Shown: one piece after another, positions 1 to 8,385 of the stretch
Layout: every line of letters starts with the position of its first letter
Numbering within the stretch: position 1 is the stretch's first letter
Assembly: GCF_000442515.1 (NCBI RefSeq)
Contig: NZ_AQPH01000028.1
Span: 1 to 41,006 of the forward strand
Origin: Magnetospirillum fulvum MGU-K5
GTDB taxonomy: Bacteria > Pseudomonadota > Alphaproteobacteria > Rhodospirillales > Magnetospirillaceae
Direction: 5' to 3'
DNA length: 41,006 nucleotides
Position numbers and translations under genes: made by a program
The notes under the pieces: model-generated
What the model saw: only the letters and a program-made list of their open reading frames with translations
What the model was told of the DNA's origin: nothing
Databases searched by the model: none

Positions 1-15
1 TACACCAAGGAAATC

Positions 16-46
16 AAGGCGTTAGCTGAAAAGCTAACGCCTTTTT
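16..46 (+). terminator. Rho-independent terminator of an upstream gene
   Basis: A perfect 12-bp stem (16-27 with 32-43) encloses a GAAA tetraloop and runs into a T tract at 42-46. This is the classic intrinsic terminator form for transcription entering from the left edge. The gene it serves lies outside the window. The first bases end in ACCA, which could be a tRNA tail, but too little is visible to say. Confidence 0.85.
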
Positions 47-193
47 CGCGTTCCATCCCCGGCACAGGTAACACATAGGTAACGGACGAAAGCGTATTTG
101 GTGCGGGAATCCTCCCGCCGTCCCCGCTTGACCCCGTCCCGTCTCCGCTGCCAAGGTCGCCCGATTTCCGAATTTCGAGCGGGACGGAACCCC

Positions 194-1591
194 ATGGCCG
201 GCAAGACCTCTCTTTCTCCTGAATCCCTGATCGCCCTGGGAACGGACGTGCTCGCCCGGTTGATCCTGGAGGAGGCGGAGGGCAACCCGGCTTTTCGTAA
301 GCGGGTCAAGGCTGCCCTGGCCGGGACCAAGGGGCCGGCCGCCGTTGCCGCCTTGATCGATCGCCGTCTCGCTGCGCTGGAGCGGGGGAGGGCGATGATC
401 GCCTGGGAAAAAGAACGCGCGCTCGCCGAGGATCTGGCTGCCACCCTCCAGACCATCCGCGTCGATCTTGCCGAGCTTGATCCCGCCGCTGCCGTCCAGC
501 GGCTGCTCCGCTTCATCGACAGCCATGCGTCGCTGTTCGAGCGGATCGACGATTCCAGCGGGCGGATTCAGGATGTCTACTGGCAAGCGGCCGAGGCATT
601 GCCGGAATTGGTCGAACGGATGCAACCACCCGACCAGGCGATCGTCCCGGATCGCCTGGTCGTCAGTCTGTCCAAGGCGACACATCCATATGCGTGCCAG
701 ATGGCGGTCGCGGTGGTGCCGCTGCTGTCGGCTCCGGTGCTCGATGGTTGGGATCAAACCCTCGCGCGGCTGGTGGAAAACGACTCCATTCTCGAGGTGC
801 GCCAAGCCATCGCCGTGGCCCGACAGACCCTCGATCTCTATCTGGAGCTCGAGCAACGGCGCCCCACCTGGCAGCAGAATCCTGTTCGGGTGGCCGAAAC
901 TCTGTTCGCCGCCGGCCGGCTTGACGACGCTTTGGCCTGGGTCCGGCGAGAGGATGGGAAATCCCGCTGCCGCGTTGTCGCGGTCGGCGAAGACAGTTTA
1001 CCCAGCGGACGCCTGCATGATGTCGAGCGGATCGCCCTTGAAACGCGGATTCTCGACGCCCGGAACGAACGGGCCGCCGCGCAGACGCTCCGCTGGGAGT
1101 GTTTCGCCGCCACTCTCTATCCCCAGATGCTGTGCGACTACCTCCGCAAGCTGGAGGATTTCATCGAGTACGATGAGCAGGATCGGGCTTTCGCCCTCGC
1201 CGAGGACTTTCGCAATCCCTATGGCGCACTCGATTTCTTTATCGGCTGGCCCCGCCTCGACCGGGCGGCGGCGCTGGTGCGGTCGCATCGGGCGGACTGG
1301 GACGGGCGTCATTACAGTTGCCTGGTTCCGGCGGCTGAGGCCCTGGCCGAAGCCCACCCCTTGGCCGCGACCATCCTCTATCGCGCGCTGCTCGCCGACA
1401 TCCTGGCCCGCGCCAAGTCGCCGGCCTATGGGCATGGGGCCCGCCATCTCGCCCGGCTCGATGCCCTGGCATCGGATATCAATGATTGGGACGGGCTCGA
1501 TCCCCATGACGCCTACCGGCTCGCGTTGCGTCAGTCCCATGGTCGGAAGACCGGCTTCTGGGCTCAAGTCGCCGCCCAAGGTGCAGGCTGA
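194..1591 (+). CDS. DUF6880 family hypothetical protein
   Basis: A soluble protein of 465 residues with no signal peptide or membrane segment. The N-terminal region (start MAGKTSLSPESL, then a helical stretch with RRLAALERGRAMIAWEKERAL and a FERIDDSSGRI motif near residues 115-125) matches my recollection of the DUF6880 family, which has no known biochemical function. The rest is helical and repeat-like, probably TPR/HEAT-type. The ATG at 194 is preferred because GGGACGG lies 6-13 bases upstream; the frame is open back to a TTG at 98 with no good ribosome site. It is monocistronic between a terminator and a CRP-like site. The family assignment is from memory of sequence style; the function is unknown. 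Confidence 0.8.
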   Translation: MAGKTSLSPESLIALGTDVLARLILEEAEGNPAFRKRVKAALAGTKGPAAVAALIDRRLAALERGRAMIAWEKERALAEDLAATLQTIRVDLAELDPAAAVQRLLRFIDSHASLFERIDDSSGRIQDVYWQAAEALPELVERMQPPDQAIVPDRLVVSLSKATHPYACQMAVAVVPLLSAPVLDGWDQTLARLVENDSILEVRQAIAVARQTLDLYLELEQRRPTWQQNPVRVAETLFAAGRLDDALAWVRREDGKSRCRVVAVGEDSLPSGRLHDVERIALETRILDARNERAAAQTLRWECFAATLYPQMLCDYLRKLEDFIEYDEQDRAFALAEDFRNPYGALDFFIGWPRLDRAAALVRSHRADWDGRHYSCLVPAAEALAEAHPLAATILYRALLADILARAKSPAYGHGARHLARLDALASDINDWDGLDPHDAYRLALRQSHGRKTGFWAQVAAQGAG

Positions 1592-1620
1592 GCGAGGATT
1601 TAGGCGTATTCTCGCGGCCG

Positions 1621-1636
1621 TGTGATCTGCATCACA
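1621..1636. promoter_or_regulatory. Perfect CRP/FNR-family operator palindrome
   Basis: TGTGATCTGCATCACA matches the CRP half-site consensus TGTGA-N6-TCACA in both arms. It also contains TGAT-N4-ATCA, the core of FNR/FixK-type sites, so the protein that binds it is uncertain. It lies 62 bases upstream of the lipoprotein start at 1698, a plausible activator position, and just after the stop of the DUF6880 gene. Confidence 0.6.
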
Positions 1637-1697
1637 ACCAAAAGAAATAAAAGCACATAAGCTGTATCTTCATGTGAGATATTGCCGAGGCGTCTCC

Positions 1698-2012
1698 ATG
1701 TCGCATCGGGGGCCGGATCGTCTGGTTGTGGCGGCTATCCTCGGGATGGTCGCTGCCTGCGCGACTCAGCCGCCCCCCGTACCGGAGCCGGCTCCGGAAC
1801 CGGTCGTGCCGTCGCTGATTCTTCCGCCCCCCCCTCGTCCAACGCCGCCGCCAAAACGCCCCGCGGGTCCGCCGATTCCGGATTTGCGGATGGAGCAGTT
1901 CAAAACCCTCACGCCCGACGATGTGGAGGGTTTGCTTGGGCCGCCGTCGGTCGTGACGGCTCGGGGCATGGCGACGATCTGGGAATATCGCGGCAAGGCG
2001 TGCACTTTCTAT
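1698..2012 (+). pseudogene. Small SmpA-like lipoprotein, 3' end removed by IS insertion
   Basis: The product starts with a lipoprotein signal (MSHRGPDRLVV, lipobox MVAAC, so lipidation at the Cys about residue 20), followed by a long Pro-rich linker. It then has a domain reading LTPDDVEGLLGPPSVV and ATIWEYRGKACTFY, which resembles the start of SmpA/OmlA (BamE)-like envelope lipoproteins. The match to that fold stops at the TAT codon ending at 2012, where the IS left end begins; translation continues only to a stop at 2048 inside the IS repeat. No recognisable remainder of the domain follows the IS on the other side. An upstream ATG at 1674 is in frame, but 1698 puts the signal at the N-terminus. 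The gene is probably non-functional. Confidence 0.7.
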
Positions 2013-2052
2013 GGTAATCCCCCCATTTTTAACGGGGGTTGGACATAGAATT
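2013..2052. repeat. IS left terminal inverted repeat
   Basis: Forty bases that match the reverse complement of 3159-3198 at 27 of 40 positions when aligned by eye. The strongest blocks are the outer GGTAAT plus a C run and the inner GGACATAGAATT, which is GGACGTAGAATT at the other end. The last codon of orfB lies at its inner edge. Confidence 0.75.
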
Positions 2053-2842
2053 CAGGCGGCCAATTTCAGCTTCTGGGCGGGTGTGATACCGCCGATGCCC
2101 ATATTGGGGCGGTCGTTGTTGTAGGTCCAGAGCCATTCTGTCGCGTGATCCTGCACCTCCGCGATGGTTTCAAAGAGGATTTGCCCCAGCCATTCATGCC
2201 GAACCGTCCGGTTGTAACGCTCGACATAGGCGTTCTGCTGCGGCTTGCCGGGCTGGATATGTTGGAGGCCGATGCCGTGCGTTTCGGCCCATTTCATCAG
2301 GGTGCCGCTGATATATTCGGGACCGTTGTCGACCCGAATAGCGCCAGGTTTGCCGCGCCATTCGATGATCTGGTTCAGTACACGCACGACCCGTTCGGCG
2401 GGCAGAGAGAAATCGACTTCGATGCCGAGCCCCTCCCGATTGAAATCATCCAGCACGTTGAGCAGCCGGAAAGCCCTGCCATCCTCCAGACGATCTGCCA
2501 TGAAATCCATCGACCAGACCTGGTTGGGGGCGTCTGGCACCGTCAGTTCGTCGGGCTTGTCGCATTTGAGCCGCTTTCGGGGTTTGATCCGCAGGTTCAG
2601 TTCCAACGCGCGATAGACCCGTTTATGGTTCCAGCCATGCCCTTGAATATTGCGCAGATACAGGAAGCAAAGGCCGAACCCCCAGGTCTTTCTGGCCTGG
2701 GTGAGACCAACCAGAAGGTCGGCGATCTGCTGTTCTCGTCGGAGAGCCTCGGGCTGTAGCGATAGCACGTCTCACTCAGCCCAAACGTCCGGCACGCCAA
2801 CGCAATACTGGTCCCTCGTCGCGCCACGGCTGTCTCGGCCAT
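2052..2842 (-). pseudogene. IS3 transposase orfB, frameshifted
   Basis: This is the catalytic subunit of an IS3-family transposase. The N-terminal part begins MAETAVARRGTSIALACRTF (2842 downward) and reads to SDEN. About 2730-2735 one base is missing relative to the expected SDEN-EQIADLL continuation, and the rest reads in the next frame to KLKLAA at 2052. The rve integrase core keeps its acidic triad: Asp in WSMDFMADR, Asp in VDNGPEY, and Glu in [11 protein letters not shown] second small lesion is the sequence [12 protein letters not shown], which lacks about three residues compared with the form I remember for this family. Without correction of the frameshift the element should be unable to move by itself. 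Confidence 0.85.
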
Positions 2843-2865
2843 CTCCCGGCGCTGGGATGGCCGGG

Positions 2866-3129
2866 TTATTTTTTTGCGAGAGCCTCACGTAGCAATTCAT
2901 TCTGCATGCTGAGCTCGGCGAACATCTTCTTCAGCCGCCGGTTCTCGTCCTCAAGTCCCTTCATCTCCGAGATCATCGAGGCGTCCATGCCGCCGTATTT
3001 TGCCCGCCATTTGTAGAACGTCGCGCTGCTCATCTGGTGCTCGCGGCGCAGCGTCAGGACCGGGATACCGTCCTCCGCCTGACGCAGGATCCCCATGATC
3101 TGGGCATCCGTGAACCGACTCTTCTTCAT
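2866..3129 (-). CDS. IS3-family transposase orfA (helix-turn-helix)
   Basis: An 87-residue DNA-binding subunit. MKKSRFTDAQIMGILRQAE begins the helix-turn-helix (HTH_Tnp_1) and a leucine-zipper-like stretch (EDENRRLKKMFAELSMQNELL) closes it. Just before its stop is a run of seven A residues (minus strand, 2869-2875). A -1 slip there would continue into KKITRPSQRREMAETAVA and so produce the usual OrfAB fusion. OrfA itself appears intact. Confidence 0.92.
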   Translation of the reverse strand: MKKSRFTDAQIMGILRQAEDGIPVLTLRREHQMSSATFYKWRAKYGGMDASMISEMKGLEDENRRLKKMFAELSMQNELLREALAKK

Positions 3130-3158
3130 CCGAATCTCCTCGTTCGCAAGACCGAGAA

Positions 3159-3198
3159 AATTCTACGTCCACATCCCTTATTTCCAGGGGGTATTACC
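3159..3198. repeat. IS right terminal inverted repeat
   Basis: Partner of the repeat at 2013-2052. It ends in ATTACC and is followed directly by the leader region of the cobalamin riboswitch, with only about 50 bases between the IS end and the start of the aptamer. Confidence 0.75.
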
Positions 3199-3249
3199 CA
3201 GTACAGAACGGGCGAGAAACAGTTTTCCAGCGTCGATTGACAGCCCTGA

Positions 3250-3428
3250 CGGTGCAGGGTAAATCAGGTGCCAGCAGCGGTCCCCGGAGACGGGGTTCAA
3301 AAGGGAACACGGTGTAAGTCCGTGACTGTTCCCGCAACTGTAAGGGGGGAGGTCCTTCCCACGACGCCACTGGGTAACCGGGAAGGCGGGATAGGACCAG
3401 CGATCCCTTAGTCAGGAGACCTGCCGTT
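3250..3428 (+). promoter_or_regulatory. Cobalamin (AdoCbl-type) riboswitch
   Basis: The conserved elements occur in the right order: AAAAGGGAACACGGTG (about 3299-3314), CCGTGACTGTTCCCGCAACTG (about 3320), GCCACTGGG followed by GGGAAGGCGGG (about 3366-3390), and the B12 box AGTCAGGAGACCTGCC at 3410-3425. This is the standard cobalamin aptamer and it precedes a BtuB-like receptor gene. High adenosylcobalamin is expected to shut off the operon that follows. The aptamer boundaries are approximate. Confidence 0.95.
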
Positions 3429-3723
3429 GCCAGTATCACCCATCCGTCGGGCGGGATACCCGGTCGGAGCGATTATTGTCGCCTCGTGGTGGTGCGCTGT
3501 TGCGTCGCTGCGGGGGTGGTTATGATATTCGGCCTGAACAGACACTGACCAATGAACCGGCGGGAGTGATCCCTGTCCGGCCGTGATTCCGCGTCTTTTG
3601 CGCGGAAGACGAGTCTGTTTTGCCGAGTAATCGATCCGTTCGCACGACGCGTGAGCATGGCGTTTCGCCCGATGGGGCGAGGCGTCGTCGGCAACGCATG
3701 GGTCGTAAGGGCGTGAACGTACG
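3429..3723 (+). other. Long leader between riboswitch and btuB
   Basis: There are 295 bases between the B12 box and the receptor start, with no convincing gene. A 7-bp hairpin (TTCCGCG at 3587-3593 with CGCGGAA at 3601-3607) is followed by a short T-rich stretch (GTTTTGCC) and could be part of the expression platform. No strong U-tract terminator is visible, so control may act on translation or through Rho. AAGGG about 12 bases before the ATG is the only ribosome-site candidate. Confidence 0.45.
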
Positions 3724-5691
3724 ATGAGGATGACGCAGAACGGGCGGATGGCGCATCTGTTGGTGACGGGGGCTGTTCTGGCCACCTGTCCCGCTTGGGC
3801 CGAAACCGAAGGCTCGATGGACGAGATGCTGGTGACCGCCACCCGCGTCGCCACGCCGGTCGATCAGATCGGTAGCTCGGTGACGGTGATTACGCGCGAC
3901 GAGCTTGATGCCCGCCAGACTCCCAAGGTCGACGAGGTTCTGAAAAGCGTTCCTGGGCTGTCGGTGACCCGGCAGGGCGGCATGGGATCGACCGCGCAGG
4001 TCAGGATACGCGGCGCCGAAACCAACCATACCCTGGTGTTGATCGATGGCCAGAGGGTCAATTACCAGGACACGATGTACAATTTCGATTTCGATTGGAT
4101 GGTCACCGACGATATCGAGCGGATCGAGGTTTTGCGAGGCCCCGCCGCCGGACAGTGGGGGTCGGACGCGGTCGGAGGCGTCATCAACATCGTCACCCGC
4201 AAGGGCAAAGGCCCGATGACGGTGACGGCTCAGACCGAACTGGGCAGTTACGACACCAACCGCGAGAATGTCGCGGCCCGAGGCGGTGGAGACTCTTACG
4301 ATTATTCCTTTGGCTGGTCGCGCTACCGCACCGCCGGATGGTCGATCGCTTCCCAAGACCGGGGAATGGGGACCGAGCGCGACGGGGCACAAAACAACAC
4401 CTTCAACGGCAAGGTGGGTTTTTCGCCCTCGGACAATTCCGAGATCGAGATCCGAGGCTCGCACACTGATTTCTGGGCGGAATTGGACGGCAGCAAAACC
4501 GGGGCCGGCACGCTCGACACCAACCGCTCGAAGGCAAAACACACCGACACCGGAGCGATCAAAGGCTCACTCGCCTTGTTGGACGGGATCTGGACCCAGA
4601 CCGTCAATGCCAGTGCGATTCGAAACGATCAGTGGAACATGGGGGGGACATCCTCGGGCTGTACCGTGGGCTCGCCGCTCTGTGCGGCTTACCTTGGCAC
4701 AACCGTCAACGCCTCGTGGCAGAACGATCTGCGCTTCAATAAGGACCATGTGACGACGATCGGCTACGAGGATAACCGCGACTATTACTGGCAGCGGCAG
4801 TATCAGCAGAAAAGCAAGATCACCAGTTCGTCGATGAAATCGACCGCGCCGTTCTTCCAGCATCAGGCCCACCTGTTCGACCAACTCGATCTGGGGGGAG
4901 GCTGGCGCGGCACCGATCACGACGTGTTCGGCTGGAATCCGACCTGGTTCACCACCCTGGCCTGGCACCTGCCCACCGATACGACGCTGAAGGGCTCGTA
5001 TGGCACGACGTTCAAGGCTCCGCTTCTCTTCCAGATATATTACCCGTCCGGTCTGTCCAATCCCGGACTGAAGGCAGAACAGGGGCGCGGCTGGGATGTC
5101 GGAATCGAACAGAAGCTGTTGGGCGGCGCGGCCAAGAGCGGGGTGACGTGGTTCCGCAATGACATCGACAACCTGATCAATTACGTCCCCATCGGCAATA
5201 CGGGACAGTACCAGAACACGGCAAAAGCGACGACGTATGGCGTCGAGACCTTCTTTACCTGGACGATCTTCAACGATGACGACGGGTCGCTGGAGGTCTC
5301 GCCCAGTTATACCTACACCCAGGCCTATGACCGGGCGACCTGGGCGGAATTGCCGCGCCGCCCGCGCCATAAAGTCGCCAATGATCTGTCCTGGCGCTTT
5401 CTGGAGAAGAAGGCCCGTCTGACGGTTTCGACGATCTACGGTTCCGACTTCCAGGAAAGTCGTTCGACCTCGGCGAAGGTTCCGAATCGGATGGGACAAT
5501 ATGTCCAGCTCGACATTTCTGGCAGTTACGATGTGACCGAGCAGGTTCAGCTCTATGGCCGGGTCGAGAATCTGGCCGAGGATTATCACGAATCCGCCTA
5601 TGGCTATGCCGAGACCGGGGGCCGCGCGTTCTTTACCGGGGTCAAGGTTGCGTTCCAGCCGCTCACCCTGGCTCGCGAGGCGATGAAATGA
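3724..5691 (+). CDS. btuB: BtuB-like TonB-dependent cobalamin receptor
   Basis: A 655-residue outer-membrane receptor that imports corrinoids using TonB energy. A signal peptide ends at CPAWA (about residue 26). The TonB box DEMLVTATR is near 33-41, the plug runs from about 45 to 160 (TLVLIDGQRVN, IERIEVLRGPAAGQWGSDAV, GGVINIVTR), and the rest is a 22-strand-type barrel. The last residues are RAFFTGVKVAFQP followed by a short tail; the chain does not end on the usual aromatic. The upstream riboswitch and downstream B12-type importer support a cobalamin substrate over a siderophore. A second ATG lies two codons in. The stop overlaps tonB by four bases. Confidence 0.9.
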   Translation: MRMTQNGRMAHLLVTGAVLATCPAWAETEGSMDEMLVTATRVATPVDQIGSSVTVITRDELDARQTPKVDEVLKSVPGLSVTRQGGMGSTAQVRIRGAETNHTLVLIDGQRVNYQDTMYNFDFDWMVTDDIERIEVLRGPAAGQWGSDAVGGVINIVTRKGKGPMTVTAQTELGSYDTNRENVAARGGGDSYDYSFGWSRYRTAGWSIASQDRGMGTERDGAQNNTFNGKVGFSPSDNSEIEIRGSHTDFWAELDGSKTGAGTLDTNRSKAKHTDTGAIKGSLALLDGIWTQTVNASAIRNDQWNMGGTSSGCTVGSPLCAAYLGTTVNASWQNDLRFNKDHVTTIGYEDNRDYYWQRQYQQKSKITSSSMKSTAPFFQHQAHLFDQLDLGGGWRGTDHDVFGWNPTWFTTLAWHLPTDTTLKGSYGTTFKAPLLFQIYYPSGLSNPGLKAEQGRGWDVGIEQKLLGGAAKSGVTWFRNDIDNLINYVPIGNTGQYQNTAKATTYGVETFFTWTIFNDDDGSLEVSPSYTYTQAYDRATWAELPRRPRHKVANDLSWRFLEKKARLTVSTIYGSDFQESRSTSAKVPNRMGQYVQLDISGSYDVTEQVQLYGRVENLAEDYHESAYGYAETGGRAFFTGVKVAFQPLTLAREAMK

Positions 5692-6503
5692 GGCCGGTCC
5701 CCGCCGTCAGCCCCCGCCAGGGTGCCGTCGGTGGGGGGCTTTCGCTGGCCCTTCATGCCGGGGGGCTGGCGCTGGCGCTGTGGGGAATGGGGCAGGCCGC
5801 GTTGCCACCCGCCGAGACGGTGGTCGAAATCGCCCTGGTCAGCGCAGCCGACGGAGCGGCCCAGTCGGAGTCCGGGGGGCAATCCCCGTCCGCTCCCGCA
5901 GCGACGGCGGCGCCCGTTCCCTCCGTGCCTGCGGCGGTTCCCGCTCCGGTCGTCGTGCCGCGAAGTCCCGTCAAGCTCACCCGTCCGGTCCGACCGGACG
6001 CCGTGTCTAGGCCCGTTCCAGCTCCGGTCCCGGCGCCGTCGGCCGCGCCGGTGTCCGCCGCTCCAACCGCCGAGGCGACATCGGCCACCGGCGAATCCGG
6101 ATCGGGCGGACCCGGTCCAAGCGGGCCGGGGGAAGGGAAGGCGTCGGCGAGCGAGGGCGGTGCCCCGGCGGGCGACCCAAACGCTCACGGCAGCGGGGGA
6201 CGGAGCGACGACCGACAGGCCGAGCCGCTGGACGCACCGCCGCCTTCTTATCCGCTGTCGGCACGGCGGCGCGGGCTCGAAGGCCGGGTTCAGCTTCGAA
6301 TTGCCATTGATGCCAACGGTCGGGTCGAAACGGTCGATGTCGCTGCCTCCAGCGGGTCCGAGACCCTTGACGACGCGGCGGTCGAAGCGGTGCGGCGCTG
6401 GCGGTTTCGCCCGGAGCGGCGGGGCGGCGAGACCCGTGCCGCGACGATCGTGGTTCCAATCCGGTTTCAACTGGGCGGCGTTGTCGTTGCCCGCAGCGAA
6501 TGA
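5688..6503 (+). CDS. tonB: TonB energy-transducing protein
   Basis: A 271-residue inner-membrane-anchored protein that couples the proton motive force to outer-membrane receptors. Residues about 15-38 form a single N-terminal membrane anchor (GGGLSLALHAGGLALALWGM). A long Pro/Ala/Val/Ser-rich periplasmic spacer follows (about 60-180). The C-terminal TonB domain (about 185-265) contains PPPSYPLSARRRGLEGRV, FRPERRGG and VVPIRFQL, the usual YP and WRF signatures. It overlaps btuB by ATGA, so it is probably dedicated to this receptor. No exbB or exbD is present in the window, so those partners must come from elsewhere. Confidence 0.92.
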   Translation: MRPVPAVSPRQGAVGGGLSLALHAGGLALALWGMGQAALPPAETVVEIALVSAADGAAQSESGGQSPSAPAATAAPVPSVPAAVPAPVVVPRSPVKLTRPVRPDAVSRPVPAPVPAPSAAPVSAAPTAEATSATGESGSGGPGPSGPGEGKASASEGGAPAGDPNAHGSGGRSDDRQAEPLDAPPPSYPLSARRRGLEGRVQLRIAIDANGRVETVDVAASSGSETLDDAAVEAVRRWRFRPERRGGETRAATIVVPIRFQLGGVVVARSE

Positions 6504-6514
6504 GAGGGGACCGC

Positions 6515-7363
6515 ATGAACCGCCTGACGATCCTTTCCATCCTGATCCTGAGCCTGGCCGGTCCGGCGGGGGCCGGGGATAAGGTTCGGGTGATGTCGAT
6601 CGACAATTGTGCCAACCAGTTGATTCTGGTGCTGGCTGACCGCGATCAGATCGTCTCGCTGGCCAAGGGGGGGGAAGTGACCACCTTGCCCGAGATCAAG
6701 GCCCTGGCCGAAGGCTTGCCCCGCAACGAACGCAGCGCCGAGGAGATCATCCGGGCGCGTCCCGACGTGCTGTTCTACGGCACCTGGACCGGATCGACCG
6801 CGATGACGGTCAAGCGGCTGGGGATTCGGGCGATACGGCTGGAACCGCCCCGCGATGTCGAGCAGGCGAAGCAACAGATCGTCGATATCGCCAAGATGCT
6901 GGGCCATGAAGAGCGCGGCCGTGCCCTGGCCGCCCGCATCGCCCATCAGCAGGAAGACGCCGCCGCGCGCAGGCCCGAGACCCACCTGCACGGGCTGGTC
7001 TATCGCAGCGGCGGCTATGCCTATGGGGCGGACACCCTGGTCGATTCGATCATGCAGACCGCTGGAATCGACAATGTTGCGGCCCGACTGGGGCAAAGGC
7101 TGGCCGGAACGATCGAGATGGAAACGGTGCTGATGGCAGCCCCCCAGGTGCTGCTCGACGATCAACTCCGCGACCGTGCCGACCCTCGGATCGCTACCGA
7201 TTTTCTCGCTCACCCGGCGCTGCGGCGCGGGTTGCCGCAAGTCGCCCGCATTCAGTTTCCGATGGCGTTCTGGTTGTGCGGCGGGGCCGCGACACCGATC
7301 GCCATCGACACCCTGTCGACCCTGGTCGACACGCATCGCGCCACTCTGGAAGGAAGACGATGA
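6515..7363 (+). CDS. btuF: BtuF-like periplasmic corrinoid-binding protein
   Basis: A 282-residue solute-binding protein of the BtuF/FecB fold that captures substrate in the periplasm for the adjacent permease. The signal peptide is MNRLTILSILILSLAGPAGAG. Family-like stretches include RVMSIDNCANQLILVLAD, ARPDVLFYGTW and QTAGIDNVAAR, and the length fits the class. The ATG at 6515 is preferred because GAGAGGGGA sits just upstream; an ATG at 6500 overlapping the tonB stop is possible but lacks a ribosome site. The substrate (cobalamin or another corrinoid) is inferred from the riboswitch and receptor. No lipobox is seen. Confidence 0.85.
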   Translation: MNRLTILSILILSLAGPAGAGDKVRVMSIDNCANQLILVLADRDQIVSLAKGGEVTTLPEIKALAEGLPRNERSAEEIIRARPDVLFYGTWTGSTAMTVKRLGIRAIRLEPPRDVEQAKQQIVDIAKMLGHEERGRALAARIAHQQEDAAARRPETHLHGLVYRSGGYAYGADTLVDSIMQTAGIDNVAARLGQRLAGTIEMETVLMAAPQVLLDDQLRDRADPRIATDFLAHPALRRGLPQVARIQFPMAFWLCGGAATPIAIDTLSTLVDTHRATLEGRR

Positions 7364-8385
7364 GGTCGATTTTGTCCGCCCGCCCCTCGGGACTGGCTTC
7401 GTTCACCGCCCATGACGGTCGCCTGCTCCTGCTGCTGGGCGGGCTGGTCGCGATACTGGCCGTGCTGTCGATGGTGATTGGTCCCGCCGACGTGCCGCTG
7501 TCGGCATTGTTCGCTCCCGGCGATGATCCGACGACGATCATCATGCAGGAATTGCGTCTGCCGCGTGTCCTGCTGGCGATCTGTGTCGGCGGTACGCTGG
7601 GCCTGTCCGGCGCGGCGTTGCAAGGCTTGCTGCGCAATCCGCTGGCCGAACCCGGTCTGGTCGGGGCCTCCTCGGCGGCGGCGCTTGGGGCGGTGCTGGT
7701 GCTGTATTTCGGCCTCTATACCGCCTTTCCGCTGGCGTTGCCGGTCGCGGCGATTGTGGGCGCCCTACTCGCCATCGCCCTGGTTTATCTGCTGGCGGGG
7801 CGCGATCCCGGCGTGCTGACCCTGATTTTGGCCGGAACCGCGGTCAGTTCGCTGGCCGGGTCGGTGATTTCGTTGGCAATCAACCTGTCGCCGAACCCGC
7901 ATTCGGCATCGGAAATCGTCTTTTGGCTGATGGGGTCGCTGAAGGATCGCAGCCTCGACCATTTCACGCTGTCCTTGCCGTTCATGGCGGTGGGAGCGGC
8001 GTTGCTGCTGTCGTCGGGCCGAGCCCTCGACGCCCTGGCCTTGGGCGAGGATACCGCGCGGACCCTGGGCTTTTCGCTGGGGCGGGTGCGGTTCTTCCTG
8101 GTCGCGGGCACCGGTCTCGCCGTGGGGGCCGGGGTGGCGGTGACGGGCGCAATCGGTTTTATCGGCCTCGTTGTGCCGCATCTGCTGCGCCCGTTCGTCG
8201 GCCATCAGCCGCGCCGGTTGCTGCCCGCCAGTCTGCTGGGGGGTATGGCGCTGCTGTTGGCCGCCGATATCGGGGTGCGCCTGATCCCGACCCAGCTTGA
8301 ACTGAAGCTGGGCGTGCTGACCGCGCTGGTCGGGGCTCCCTTCTTCCTCGCTTTGGTGCTGAAGACCCGCAAGGTGATGGCATGA
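7360..8385 (+). CDS. btuC: BtuC/FecCD-type ABC transporter permease
   Basis: A 341-residue polytopic membrane protein with about ten hydrophobic segments, the inner-membrane channel of a vitamin B12/siderophore-type importer. Typical FecCD sequences are present: LRLPRVLLAICVGGTLGLSGAALQGLLRNPLAEPGLVG near 65-105 and GFIGLVVPHLLRPFVGHQPRRLLP near 265-290. The latter holds the coupling region that contacts the ATPase. The ATG at 7360 overlaps the btuF stop (ATGA) and follows AAGGAAG. An in-frame start at 7276 would overlap btuF heavily and is rejected. Confidence 0.93.
   Translation: MRSILSARPSGLASFTAHDGRLLLLLGGLVAILAVLSMVIGPADVPLSALFAPGDDPTTIIMQELRLPRVLLAICVGGTLGLSGAALQGLLRNPLAEPGLVGASSAAALGAVLVLYFGLYTAFPLALPVAAIVGALLAIALVYLLAGRDPGVLTLILAGTAVSSLAGSVISLAINLSPNPHSASEIVFWLMGSLKDRSLDHFTLSLPFMAVGAALLLSSGRALDALALGEDTARTLGFSLGRVRFFLVAGTGLAVGAGVAVTGAIGFIGLVVPHLLRPFVGHQPRRLLPASLLGGMALLLAADIGVRLIPTQLELKLGVLTALVGAPFFLALVLKTRKVMA

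Larger units (their letters stand above)
2013..3198 (-). mobile_element. IS3-family insertion sequence, about 1.19 kb
   Basis: The element consists of orfA and orfB on the minus strand within imperfect terminal inverted repeats that both begin GGTAAT. The exact ends may be a base further out. OrfB carries the IS3 DDE residues. No convincing 3-4 bp target duplication is visible: the left flank ends CTAT and the right flank begins CAGT. This fits either an old insertion or a later deletion using the IS. It sits between a truncated lipoprotein gene and the cobalamin riboswitch. Confidence 0.9.

Noticed and set aside
1-7. Possible 3' end of a tRNA (ACCA) at the left edge
   Set aside because: Only a few bases are present and no acceptor or T-arm can be checked. 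The following terminator would fit any gene.
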